From positions 806,001 through 870,000 of the forward strand of contig JAHQIY010000022.1 of the NCBI GenBank assembly GCA_019054805.1: a stretch of 64,000 nt of DNA, written 5' to 3'. The notes beneath the pieces were generated by a model. It was not told the DNA's origin. It saw only the letters and a list, made by a program, of their open reading frames with translations, and did not search any database. This DNA is from Brachionus manjavacas (taxonomy: Eukaryota; Rotifera; Eurotatoria; Ploima; Brachionidae). Positions 32,697 to 44,900 of the stretch are shown piece after piece (within the stretch, counting starts at the first letter, position 1; each line of letters opens with the position of its first letter). The position numbers and the translations under genes are program-made.

Positions 32697-33890
32697 ATGT
32701 CTGATCGCACCAAAAAAGATTTAACAGACGAAAATTTTTTTCAGGAATTTCAAGAATTTATCGATTCAACAATAAGAGAAAGCAATTTTAAAGAGCCCAT
32801 TATTTCAAGCTTAGATATTAACTATTTTAATTCCAATGGTGACAGAAGAACTGAAAAAAGTATTTGTTCAAACGACTCTCATTTACAAATCAAACGTGGC
32901 TTTAGACTCAAGAATGTGAATATAGATCGAAGAAAACTATCTAAAAAATCTACTTCCACCAAGAGAATTATTGATCCGAAAATTTTTGAAATTTTAGTAG
33001 AACTTTTAAGTGAATTAGTAGTAAACGTAATTAGAAAACAAAATGGGATGAAAATTATTTTTACGATTTTAAAATCAAAAATTTTACTTTCCAATAAAAT
33101 TATTAAGCATGGTCTGATACAAGTTGCTAAGAAAAAAATTAAAAAAAACATAGTGTCAATTTGCAAGAAACTTGCCGCTAGAAAAAAATTCTGCAGAAAC
33201 AAAAAATTCATTAATGACAATTCAAAGAGAATGTCTCAAAAATCTATCAATTCAAAAAAATTCGATTCAAATAAGAATGTTTTTGTTCAAAGTCAGTCAA
33301 ATAAAATCAAAATTCCGAGCATTGAGGATCCAATTTTATTCATTGATAATATCTATAATCAACTATTAATCAACAATTTTGAAATATTTGAAGATTCTGA
33401 AGCCGAAATTTCGAGTAGTAATGATACTATCCGAATGGACCTTGATGAATCATCATCAAATGATCTAATTTTAGAGAGGCGAAATTCAGTTTTATGTGAA
33501 ACAATAGATGAATCAAAGCTTAACAATTGTGATCATGCAAATAATGATTTTGGTTTTTATCCCTTTAAAATAGAACCTGATGATCTAGACAGAAAAAAGC
33601 CAATCTTAACAAAAACCGATGATTTATCTAATGTAAATACATGCTTTTCAGTTCTTGGCTCAATTAAATCATTTATTGTGACAAAAAATTTAATAATCGT
33701 TCCATTAATTCTTATTTTTATCAATGCAAGATATAAATTTTTTTCCCTAAACTTATCTGTTTCCTCATCATCAATAACGCTATTCTCAGCTGCTTTATCA
33801 TCGTGGCAATTGGCAACTCCTTCAACTCTTAAGACATCACTCGCTTTCAGTAAAACACTTAAAGGACTAGTAAATAATTTTAGTAAATGA
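32697..33890 (+). CDS. orphan 397-aa basic protein with hydrophobic C-terminal segment
   Basis: Single open frame from an ATG to TGA, long for this base composition. The N-terminal third is charged (MSDRTKKDLTDENFFQEFQE). The middle is very lysine-rich (QVAKKKIKKNIVSICKKL, ARKKFCRNKKF) with an amphipathic or hydrophobic stretch before it (IFEILVELLSELVVNVI). Then comes an acidic serine region (EDSEAEISSSND, DLDESSSND). A hydrophobic run NLIIVPLILIFI at about residue 335 could be a membrane helix, followed by a Ser/Leu-rich tail. No recognised domain. Probably a real lineage-specific gene. The basic middle and acidic patches would suit a nuclear protein, but the hydrophobic run argues against certainty. 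Confidence 0.55.
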   Translation: MSDRTKKDLTDENFFQEFQEFIDSTIRESNFKEPIISSLDINYFNSNGDRRTEKSICSNDSHLQIKRGFRLKNVNIDRRKLSKKSTSTKRIIDPKIFEILVELLSELVVNVIRKQNGMKIIFTILKSKILLSNKIIKHGLIQVAKKKIKKNIVSICKKLAARKKFCRNKKFINDNSKRMSQKSINSKKFDSNKNVFVQSQSNKIKIPSIEDPILFIDNIYNQLLINNFEIFEDSEAEISSSNDTIRMDLDESSSNDLILERRNSVLCETIDESKLNNCDHANNDFGFYPFKIEPDDLDRKKPILTKTDDLSNVNTCFSVLGSIKSFIVTKNLIIVPLILIFINARYKFFSLNLSVSSSSITLFSAALSSWQLATPSTLKTSLAFSKTLKGLVNNFSK

Positions 33891-34099
33891 AAATATATAT
33901 AAAATAATAAAATTTTTGTTTTGGCAAATTTTTTTTATAATCGATTTAATTAACCTTTTTGAGTTTTTTACAACTCAGTAAATTTTTGAACTCTTAAGAA
34001 ATTAAAATGAAATTGTTCAGAAAAATAACTTTTCAGAAATTGTTAAATTATCTAATTAATATAGAAAGTTGTTTTTTTATTTTTCAATTTAGCTTATAG

Positions 34100-34500
34100 C
34101 GAAAGCTATTTAGTAGTAGTAAAATTAACTGCAACTTGGAGATTCTCCAAGCGAAGCTTTAATAAGCTATGTACGGCAATTTGTTCCACTCATTCACAAC
34201 GCTATTAGTAAAAAAGTTATATCTTGGAAGACAGTTTTTACACATTCCCGGATTAGATTCTTGCTTTTCCTTCTCAAGTCGTATCTTCTGGTATCAGGTA
34301 TTTTGTTTTGGCTAAAATTGATCCCGTTTTCAAAATTAACTCTTTCCATATTGTTTTCAATCTTAAAAATTTGAATAAGATCACCTCGAAGTCGTCTTAT
34401 TCTAAGATCAGTTAAACAGAGTTTCAATAAACGCTTTGAATATTCAAGGTCTTGCAAACTAGGGGTTATCTTATTTTCAAACTTAACAGTATCAAACGAT
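34100..34500 (-). mobile_element. CR1-like LINE 3' fragment
   Basis: Minus-strand frame 34194-34457 reads SKRLLKLCLTDLRIRRLRGD and LIQIFKI, the C-terminal block of CR1 ORF2. It is followed by the hairpin CTTGGAGAATCTCCAAG and an (ACT)n tail at about 34108-34120. 5' truncated. Confidence 0.7.
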
Positions 34501-34929
34501 TTTTTTTAATTTTGCTTTTGATATTCAGTAAAAATTAGATTAAAAATCTTCAGAGCGCTTACGTTTAGTAAATTTTCTGTTGACATTAATTAAAAAATTA
34601 ATTTTTAAGTAAAATTATTTTTTAAACTGCAAGAATAAATAAAATAAATAAAATTCTCATTTATCAATTATGAATAAATAAACTCTAGGCAATTCTTCTG
34701 CTTAAAGTATTTTAAATATTTTAAAATTCATTCCAGCAAAATATGTAGCTAGTTTAAAAGAATTACCGCTTCAAGTGTGCAATTTCTTTCAAATTATGGT
34801 GAGCATGTTTTTGTTTTTAGTCGTGATGATGGTAATCTCAGCTGATTTTCAAGCTTTTTAAAGACAACAGTTATTAGTAAAGAAAGACGGATAACTACTA
34901 AAACTACTTATTATAGAAAGATAAATAAA

Positions 34930-35090
34930 TAAAATATAATATGTCCTTTTCTTTCCTATCGGATAAAAGGGGATGTACTCATCTCCTTTTTTAGGACCGT
35001 TTTGAGCAACATCTCCGATCTGACACAATGTAACTGCATCGAGTCGATCATCTAAAATTTTAGGATTGATCTATTTTTTTATTTTAAAAA
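34930..35090 (-). mobile_element. tRNA-derived SINE, copy 2 (5' truncated)
   Basis: Reverse-complement match to the body of the element at 14318, sharing GATGATCRACTCGATGCAGT, TGTGTCAGATCGGAG, GTTGCTCAAAA and AAGGAGATGAG. It lacks the tRNA-like head and ends in a TTTA-type tail (on the plus strand ATAAATAAA at about 34923-34931). Confidence 0.7.
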
Positions 35091-36229
35091 CAAATAAATA
35101 TTAACAAATTTAAAAAACTTTACGTTTTAAAAAATTATGTAAATTTACTTAATTTGTATTTTAAAGTAAACAATACCGATGAGGTGAATATAAACAGGAA
35201 AAAATTATTTAGAAATGAAAAGTAGTGCTTTAATATAAAAAATTTAAAAAAAAATTGGAAATGTTCCTTATGTGCATGGATAGAGAATTCCAAAGATGAG
35301 AACTAAATTCGTTTGGTTTTAAGGTACTTATTTTCGGGGCACAATTATTATGGCGCGAAAAGACTTATAACTTAAATAAAAATATTTTCTTGTAGAGGAA
35401 ATTCAGCGTTATCGATTTTTATCTAGTTTATATTTGAAAATTTCATAAAAAAATAAAAAATAAAATCTAAATCATTTAATAGAATTTGTTGGTTATTGTA
35501 AATTTTCGTTAAAAAAATAAAATAACTTAAGGATCTAAAATGAAAAATTGAACTTTTAATTTAAACTTGTTAAACTATTTTTGAAATTTTTTCATTTTTA
35601 TTTTAATTAATTTTGGAATTAAAATTCTAAAATTTAAAAAAAGCAATACTTATATTTGTTTTCAAAATTAAAATTAAGAAGACCCATGATTACAAATCAT
35701 AGGTTTTTTTAAAAAAACTTTTAGTAAAATTTTTTTGTCCTTAAAATCTGAATGCACAGAATTTTTCTGTCAGAAAGTTAAGATTTCAAGCGGATATTTT
35801 TAAAAATTAGAGTTTAGGTTCAACAATTAAATAAACAAATATTCATTTTCTTGACTGACTACCAAAGGAACAGAACTTCTCAGTCCTCTCACAGCATACA
35901 TTTCACTCAACTTAATAATTAGATTCCAGATTTTTAGTTGCTTTACTCTATTAATAGCCTCATTTAGATCAGAGAAACAAGATGTTTATTTTAAGAAAAT
36001 AAGCAGGATACAGTAAAAATAATAATCATATTAAAGTAATAATCGAACTGCTAAGTTTTGAATAACTTTTTTATTTTTAGTAAAGTTGACCCTATAAGTC
36101 TTTTCAAAGATCTTTTTACTATGACATTAAGACTCTTTTTCCTTTTATAAAGAATTTCATTAAGAAATTATCCATCGACCATTTAAACACAGGTTAATTT
36201 TGAGTTAAACTTAATTCCTCTCATTATCA
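35091..36229. other. AT-rich stretch, nothing recognised
   Basis: No supported gene. A short less AT-rich block at about 35860-35950 may be LINE-derived but shows no motif. Confidence 0.4.
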
Positions 36230-38155
36230 TAACAAAACAAGAACAAGAATTTTTAACTTGTTTTAAAAACATTTTGCCAATGTTTCGAAAGGATCGGGGT
36301 GTCAAAATTGCTTCTCATGATACTGAAAAAGCCTTTGACAAAGTTTGAAGAGATGGTCTTTTCTTTTAGCTGCTTCCAACGATGAATTTTTGTTTTTGGA
36401 TGCTTTTAAAAAAGTACGATGATTCAACCAAATCTGTAGTTTGTCTAAATTATGATCTAGTCCAAGTTGAATGTGGCGTGAAACAGGGCGGAATCTTATC
36501 ATTCCTTTTCAATATCTTTATAAATGATCAAATCGAAGAATGCTTAGAAAAGAAATCGGGTGGGATTTTTAATAATCATTATATTTCAATAATTGTATAT
36601 GCAGATGACATAATCCTTATTAGCTCAATAGATTGTAATCTTCATATCTTACTTGATATTTGTATTACTTGATAACTGTGGTTCTAAAATGTAGACTAAA
36701 ATTAAACCCAAAAAAATCTAAAATAATTATTCTTGGTCCTATCCTCTTTACCTGTGAGTTATTTTTGAGTGGTAAAATACTGGAAATAGTTCCTAGTATA
36801 GAATTTTCAGAATTCGTTAATAACTCGAATCTTAACTTTAATCCATTTGCAACGGACAAGTTTAAGCAAGTCCAGAAGTCATTGTTCTCTGCGACGTTTT
36901 TGTTAAATAAGATGAGCTATGTTTCCTTTCTCTAAAAATTTTCATTTACCAAACATTTTGCCTATCTGAATTCACATATAGTAAAATCTAACACCGGACA
37001 GCAAAGTCCTCAAAAATCTTTAAATTGATCAAAAATAATCTTATTTTACAAATGTTTAAAATCAAATATTTAATTGTCAAATGTCTTGTGTCAGTTTCCA
37101 AGAACAACTTAATCTTTTTTTCAAGATGTCTTTCATCAGTTCTATTGGGTTCAATTATTTTTTTTTCCTTATTCGCTCCTTGTGGAGCATAGAGTAATTA
37201 CTTTTGATTTCCACTCAAGTAGATCTTTTGCCTTTACCCTTGCTTCTCCCCATGTCGTTCCCATTTCGATGAGCTCTTTCGTGACTGTTGACCTCCATGT
37301 TACTGTTGGTCTTTATACCTTACGTCGCCCTTGAGGTGTCCATTGAAGGGCTCTTTTAGGTATTCGTGTTTCTTTCATTCAAAGTTCAGTTTAGTTTAAG
37401 TTTTGTATCTTTGCTGTAGCTGGTTAACTTCCATGCTGGTTTGAATCTAGCAAAGGCACCCTTTGCTTTAGCAAGTCTATTCTTAGTGTCTCTATGTGTT
37501 CCCATCGTTGTACTGATGGTGCTTCCTAAGTGTGTGAATTCGCTTACACACTCGATTTCTGTACCATCGATGGTGATCGGGGTATCCAATTTTGTGTTGA
37601 TGCACATAACTTTCGTTTTGGTCCCATTTATTTCGTGTCCGGTTGGCTTAGCGTTGTTCGCCAACTCCTGCGTCTTTATATGCATATGTGCCTCTGTATT
37701 AGATATTAGCACCAGATGGTCCGCAAAGTCTAAGTCTTCAAGCTTTGCTGTTAATCCCCATTGTATACCCCTCGGGCTGGCAGTTGTTTTCTTCATGACA
37801 TTGTCAATCAGTATTAGGAATAGTGTCAGAGAGAGAACGGAGTCACCCTTGTCTGACTCCTGTACACACTTTGGAGCTCTCAGATTGTCCTTTTTCCAGA
37901 ATCATGCTACATCCGAATTTCTTATAGTAGAGTTTTATCAAGTTAACTATCTTCTGTGTTCAACTATAAATCATCACAAATATTTAAGTTTAATGCTTTA
38001 AAATCTTTAAAAATTTTCATTGTTCTACCCTTTCCTTTGGAAATGATCTCAAGGAACTGTCGCTTTTATCAATTTTTTATTTGTATTTAATTTTACTTTC
38101 TTTTTTTTTTTACTTCTCCTTATCGAGGCTAATTTTTATTAAATAAAAAAAACAT
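36230..38155 (+). mobile_element. LINE fragment, family A copy 2, interrupted
   Basis: RT blocks match the copy at 6030: DTEKAFDKV with a stop after it (about 36320), GVKQGGILSFLFNIFINDQ (about 36477), SIIVYADDIILIS (about 36590), then LKLNPKKSKIIILGPILF (36660 on). The RT part ends near 37140. After the nested RTE piece (37150-37990) the family's 3' end resumes with ACTTCTCCTTATCGAGG and an A-rich tail (about 38110-38155), parallel to ACTTCTCCTTAAAAGGAG in copy 1. Confidence 0.7.
37150..37990 (-). mobile_element. RTE-type LINE fragment nested in family A LINE
   Basis: The open frame 37386-37796 reads GIQWGLTAKLEDLDFADHLV (the FADD box has become FADH), ELANNAKPTGHEINGTKTKV, FTHLGSTISTTMGTHRDTKN and RLAKAKGAFARFKPAWK, typical of RTE-clade RT. 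Downstream pieces include TWGEARVKAKDRL-like sequence near 37220. Upstream, GVRQGDSV and LFLILIDNV appear with frameshifts. Its base composition is less AT-rich than the host DNA. Confidence 0.75.
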
Positions 38156-40395
38156 TTGCAAAACTATTTTTTAAATCAAATTATTTCCATAAAATACTGT
38201 GCCGCGAATAATTTTCTATTTTTTCTTTGTTTTTAATTTGCTTATGAGGCTTAGGTCTAAAAAATAATAATAATAAACAGGTTTTGTTTATTATTAAATT
38301 TTTTATTCAAAAATTGTTTCTAATGGAAACTTTTAATTTAAAGATTAATTTAGAATCCATTTTTATTTTTGTTTGTGTATATTGGTGGACATATAAGCAA
38401 ATATTCGAGGACCAAAAATTGTGAAATAAATAAATTCCAATAGCCTGTCTTTCATCGATTATGATAAATTAAATTATTACTAAAATATGAAATGTCTAAA
38501 TTATTTAAAATTCTCGTAACTCCCTTTTTTGTATTTAATATTAAAATTTAAGAAAAGGTTCTTCAATTATAGCAGTTTTTCAAATTTGGTTTAATATCGA
38601 ATAACGCCACATTTCTTCCTTTCCTAAATTTTTGTCATGTTTTTAGAATACAAATTATAGCTCATTTTGAAGCTCTTGATACAAAGATAAAGCTCTTAAT
38701 AAGTGATGTTGTTATTCAATGCGTGAGCTCAAATTGACCTAAAAAATGGCAAAAATTTGTTTTAAGTTAGTTTTAAATGCATTTAAAAGAAAAGGTTTTT
38801 CTAAAATTAATTTTTTTTATATAACACAGGGCTTCCACATAGAAGATTACTCTTCTTAATTTTTTTTTACTACATAATTGTAAATTAATTATTTAAATGA
38901 TATACTTATTACTCAGAATCGCCAGCCAAGGTGATTTAAAAATGAAAGCTATTTAAACTTTAAAATTTTAAAATGAAAATTATTTATTTGGTGTTAAATT
39001 TAGAAAAAAAAAGTTCGCATCATGCGATGCTTAGGTTTATGAGTTTCTTACAAAAGATTCAAAATAAAACAATATTTTGAAAAATTAAAATACTATTGTT
39101 TAATCTAAATTACTCTATTCATTTTTAAAAAAAGAATCGACAAGCTACTTAGATGAAAAATTTATATAATAATACTTTGATAAATTTAGATATTTTTCTT
39201 GCATTTAAAAACAGTTTATTTAGAACAGTGTAAAATGAGAGTTATTTAAAAATATTTATAAGAAAGTTATTTAAAAATATGTAAAATAAGTTATCTAAAA
39301 ATAGCTTATTTAAAAAAAAATGGCAATTGGCTGTTAAAGTGGGGCGTCTACGTGCGCCACTACTTGGAGACTCAAGTCTCTCACAGCATTATATACTACT
39401 ACTACTACTATTACGTCTAATCTAAATTACTCTATCCTGAATAAAAATATTTTCTATTCTGTATAGAATTTTATTGATTTCAAATATTTTCTTCAAAATT
39501 CAAAATTCAATTGAAATGTTATTGATTCAATTCCGTGAACCATATATTAAAAAAATTAAAGAGCTTGAAAACCCGTTTAAACAAGATAATGACAGAAATT
39601 TACTTTGAAGACTGGGGGACTTGTGAAATTTATTACAGAAAATAATGTTGACAGCCTTCTAAATTTTTTTCTAATGCTAAATTTGGCTTGAGTAAATTTT
39701 GTTCATCATTAGCAGACTTTAACTTTTGATACAGCCATGTATGCTGCACTATCTTGAATTTACAAGGATACAAATTCTGTTCTATTTGAGCATAATTTCA
39801 CAAAACCAGGCTTAAAAAAAATCATCTTTTTAAAATAATTATTTTTGATTTTATAAGATAATTGTTAAAATTTATTTAGTATAATGATAATTAGGACTTG
39901 TACTTAATCTTTGGTAACTTTAAAGTTAACTTTTCTTTCCTATAAAAAGTAATTTGCCTATAAATTTGATTGCAAATTTTCTAAATGACGCAAAAAAATT
40001 ATTGTTTTTTAGTCAACTATTTTTAGATTTTTTTAAAGAAGGAAAATGAGTGCTCAGATTTTATGAGCTAACGAATTCCGTCAGATCCAAATCCAACTCT
40101 TTTGATTTGAATTGAAAAAAAAGTGTCTGAGGAATGAATTAAAGAATTTTTTAAAGACTCTTTACCATTTTTTTCACAACAAAATTTGAATTTAGTATTT
40201 TCTTTACAATTTTACATTTAATTCTGCAAAGACTCTGCACAATAAGTTTATGCAAAAAAAAACTGAATCGAGCATGACCATTTGAAATTAGACTTAAATT
40301 TTCCATAAAATCAACTGATACCAATTCATTTTAAAATGCAAGTTGGTTTTTAAAAATGTAAATAAGCAATTAGATCTAAAATAATATAAGTTACC
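38156..40395. other. AT-rich stretch with one CR1 3' end
   Basis: No gene. At 39345-39412 a block with CTTGGAGACTCAAG and a (CTA)n run looks like a plus-strand CR1 3' UTR remnant with its tail. Confidence 0.5.
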
Positions 40396-41252
40396 ATGGA
40401 TTTTGAACAAAGAGATTCAAAAAAAAATAAATCTAGCTTTATCATGGATAAAAATTTGACACATAAACAACATGATGAATTATTTTTAAACAACCAGCCA
40501 TAGTTAATTGCTAGCCAGACCTATTTTTAACGAGTATTAATCAAATAGCATTTAAATAAAAACAAAATCAAAATACTTTTTATAGAAATCAGCTATAATA
40601 GTTTTGAACATCATAAAATCTAAAATTCTTAAATCAAGGGATCAATTCGAAATAAATGAATCATCAATAAAACAGAAGCGCAGATTACAAATAAAAAATA
40701 TAATATTTAATGATAAGAGTGATCAACAAAACAAAATTCTGTTGGATTTAATTTCTAATCTATCTAGATTGGGAGTACAAAAGAGGTCGAAATTAAACAG
40801 TATTAATTCACTAAACCAACAAGTATTTTATTCAAATCTTTAGAAAAATTTATTTTTTATTTAACGAAGGAAAGCAAATATTCTAATATCAATAAATATC
40901 CAATGGTATGTAATTTAAAAAAATCCTTTTCTTCTTGATCTTTTTTGAACAAATTTTTAAATTTTAGATTTGTTGTCATGAAAATTTCACCGAAAAAAGT
41001 TCAACTGATGAGCAATTTTATTCAGATTTAATGAGTGGATATAAACGTGATATTTCAGTTCCAAAGTTTGTATTACCATACTGTAGTTGTTTTGTTGATA
41101 GGATTTTCAAAACTGGATTGTTCCATTTGACTGCTTTTCTGAAAAGTTCTAATTATTTTAAAAAAGCCATTTGGATTTACTGGTGCAATGAGGCAAAAAT
41201 TAAAATTAGAGTAAAATACCTTTCGTTAAGTCCAATTTTTAATAAAAATTAA
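40396..41252 (+). CDS. uncertain multi-exon orphan gene
   Basis: A coherent chain of exons in one phase: about 40588-40827 (after an ATAG acceptor), 40870-40904 and 40969-41252, joined Q-Q|E-S-K and P-M|I-C-C across introns of about 42 and 64 bp. The first part is basic and helical (KRRLQIKNII, LLDLISNLSRLGVQKRSK). The last exon has PYCSCFVDRIF, FHLTAFLKSSNYFKKAIW and YWCNEAKIKIRVKYLS. No start codon lies in the first exon; a leader ORF MDFEQRDSKKNKS (40396-40503) lacks a GT donor, so the 5' end is unresolved. No family recognised. Confidence 0.35.
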
Positions 41253-41686
41253 TTTTTATTTTCAAAAGACCTTAGAGTCATAAAAAGAATTAATCAAAAT
41301 ACAATAAATATTTCCACATAAAAAATTTTCCATTATTTTGTCCTTCTTGTGAATCGGTGAGTGAGCTAGCCAGAAGCTAAATAATGACAATGCTTTTTTA
41401 ATAATAGTTAACCAAACAACATCAAGTGGCTATTAAATGAATAATTTTATTCAATATTTTATTTTTCTTGTCCAAAAACCTTAAAAGAAACCACTTCTTT
41501 TCATTTAATTGAAATGATTTCTTTTTTAATTAAGCTTATAGGCATTTATTGGTATATAGAATAATTTGATTTTTTTTTTCAAAGAAACAAAATAAAAGCC
41601 CTACTAAATCGCATCTTTTACATAACCATTAGCTTTATTTCTTTTATTTTGTTCTCTGTTAAAACAAATTTGGTGTAATATTTTTA

Positions 41687-41869
41687 ATGGCTTTCTATAA
41701 TATAAATCTAGTGGACAACTTTAAAAATTTAACCAAAAGTAATTTTATCAAATTTTTTACGAGTCAACTAAATTTAAAGATTTTGTTTAAAATAACATTA
41801 ATATTGGAATTTATAGTTCTTGTTTACAAGAAACAAAAGCGCTTGAATTTCTCTTTTGAATTGAATTAA
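41687..41869 (+). CDS. possible 60-aa single-pass membrane peptide
   Basis: ATG frame with a hydrophobic helix (FKITLILEFIVLVY) followed by a basic tail (KKQKRLNF), 60 bp upstream of the coiled-coil gene on the same strand. It could be a small membrane protein or a chance frame in AT-rich DNA, and could also lie within the 5' leader of the downstream gene. Confidence 0.2.
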   Translation: MAFYNINLVDNFKNLTKSNFIKFFTSQLNLKILFKITLILEFIVLVYKKQKRLNFSFELN

Positions 41870-41928
41870 TTAAAGCTAGACGTACGATAAGCCAAGCTTT
41901 TCACTTTTTGTATAAAAAAAAGAAAACA

Positions 41929-44900
41929 ATGTCTGGTTCTTTTCTGAGAAATTTGAATAGTCAATACTCACCTGAGAGTCAATCAAGCTTTTCCAGCAAA
42001 GAGGACATTGATTCGAAAAGTTTAAGCAATGAGATAGAAGAATGCAAGAACTACATTTTGAATCAAAAAGAGCTTCTCAAAAAAATTCATCATCAGCAAA
42101 AAAAGCTTAAGTCATATCGAAGAAATAATAGTTTGAGTAGCTTACAAATAAAGCAAACAAGTTTATCTTTTTCGCCTGTAAATCAGAACGGTTTGAAAAG
42201 ATCTCAGTACTAAAAATCCTATTGACTTCTAAATATTTTTATTATTTATTTTCACTTTTTTGTAGGTTTGAATTGCAAAAAGCAAGGCTTAAAAAAGAGT
42301 CATTAGAGAATGAAATTGATCGTTTAGAGAATCAGTTGAGATTGAAAAGATCCACAGACTTGCACTCTCCAACCATGGACACTAATCTAGATATCTCATT
42401 TGAAAGTAATAGAAAAAATGGCCATGATGATTTAACAAAGCTGACAAATGAGCGAGACTTTTACAAGCAGAAGTTCGATTTTGAAGTAAGACAGCGAGAT
42501 GTCGAAAATAAAGAGCTACATAATCAGTTATGTCACATTCGAGAAGAGTTGGCGATGGAACAAAAAACTTCAAGGGACAAAATGACTAGACTCGAAGAGG
42601 TTAGTTAATTAAATTTATTTTGACTCAAATTTCGTTTCAATAAAGTCTCTGGTTACATTTTGAAGTTTAATTAGCTTAACAAATTGCAATAGAGATTTTG
42701 TTTCAATTTGAGTTAGGTCAACTTAAAAGAAAAAAGAAGATTGATTGAATTTTATTTGAAAGGATTTAAAACAAGCAAATAATCGATTTGAAAATACTTT
42801 GATGGAAAAAGAAGAATTTTCATCGAAAGTCAGACATCTGGAGAATAGAATTGCTTCTTTGCAATACGAAGTTTCGCGAAGAGTAGTAGAATTAATGCAA
42901 ATAAACTTTAATAAAACAAAATTTTGAAGGAGAAAGAAAGTTATGGAAAGGAATTTTTGGAGAATACAGAAAAACATTTGACAAATCTTTGCCAAACTTT
43001 GACGATTCAACTTGAGGACGTAAAATTTCAGCTGAAAGTTGCCGAGGAAAAAATCAAGCGATCTGAAGCAGAATTAAACTCTAAAGAGGAGAAAATCAAT
43101 TGCTATTCGTATGGCTCGATGTGTATTTTTCTATTTAGTTTAAATTAATTATTTAGTATTTTTGAAGGAATCAAATTGAAAATCTGAAAAAAGAAATGGA
43201 ACAATCGTCAGATTCGTATCAAAAGATGAAGCGAGCATACGAGGAGCAATTAAGTGGTTATTTGATAAAAGAAAAGGTAAAATTAGTAGCCATAAGTACT
43301 AGTTTATCTATTAGTTGAACTATTAGTAATAAACCTTTTAGGAACTTTGTGAAATAAAGGATCAAATGATAAAAGAAAAAGATGACGAAATATCGGACCT
43401 TAAAGCTCAATTAACTGATGCTAAGAACTTTAAAATGAATAGTCAGCAAATTCAAGACGCACTAATCGAAGACTACAAACGAACTATATCTGTATGCTTT
43501 GTTTAGTTAATGTCTCAGTCGATTTTATTTTAAAATACTCTTTAGTTTAACAATTAAATATTTTAATAATAACATAATAATAATAGTAATAATAATGATA
43601 ATTGCTACGCTTATGCGTGAAGTCTGGATTAACCAGACTATGAGCAATATTTTAGTCTCTCAAAATCTTATCTAATTTGTTTTTAAATAAGTCAATTGTT
43701 TTTGATTCTATTACTTCATTTCTCAATTTGTTCCAATCATTAACAACTCTGTTAGTAAAAAAATATACCTCGGTAAACAGTTTTTATCAGTTCTTTTCTA
43801 AGTCTGCATCGATTACCTCTTGCATTATATGCACTTTTACTTTCCAATGGTTCGCTGTACCAACTTATATCATCAAATTTATTTATGAACTTGTACATTG
43901 GGATTAGATGACCGCGTCTTCTTCTTGTTGAAAGTGTTGTAAGATTCAGTCTTTTAAGCCTTTCCATATAGTTCAGCTCCCTAAATCCCTTAATGCTTTG
44001 TGTAGCTCTTCTCTGTACTCTCTCAAGTGCATCAATATCTTTGTTCAATTATGGATACCATACCGAGACAGCATATTCAAGATGCGGTCGAACGATATCA
44101 TGGTAACTGAAACCATTTAAAATTTGCGCAAGAACTCTGTTTTCTCTTGCCGATTACGCACTTATTTGCTTACACCATTTCATGTCGGTCTTTACTATGA
44201 CTCCCAGATCTTTCTGTTCAGAAGTATCCGTCAACTTGTGGACTTCACCCTCTTTTGATATAAAATAATCCGTTCTTGGGTTAGTTCTACCAATATGTAT
44301 TACTTCACATTTCTCAATGTTGAGATTCATCGACCATTCTCTGCACCATTCGACAAGACTATTAATATCGTTTTGTAAATGCTCTTTCATTATCCTTTCA
44401 TTTACTTCATAAAAAATACACTATATTTTGCAGCCATCCGCATATTGAGAACATTTTCCTCTGAATATTTCTGGAAGGTCATTAATATAAATAACAAAGA
44501 GATGTGGACCAAGTACAGCACCACTCGTTGTTCCCTTTTACTCTTTATTAATTTTTTTTTTTTTAAATGATTGAACTCTAAAATCATTTAAATGAATCTT
44601 TTTTTATTTGTAAATGTGCATCCAGCTTTATCTGCATCAGAAAAAAAAATTTGAAAAAATTCAAAATAAATTATTTCGGGGTTCTTTTATATTAATGAAA
44701 TTATTAACCCATTAGTTCATGAAATATTAAAATAAAATCAGCAAATTGAATTATTAGCTATCATTGAGCTTTTTGTTTGAATAAAACAATTTTTAGAGAC
44801 AAGATGATGAAATACGAGCTTTACAAGAATCACTTAAACAAAAGCATGCAAAATTTGATTCATACCAACGTGAATTAGAACTTTCGATCGGCTCAAAGTT

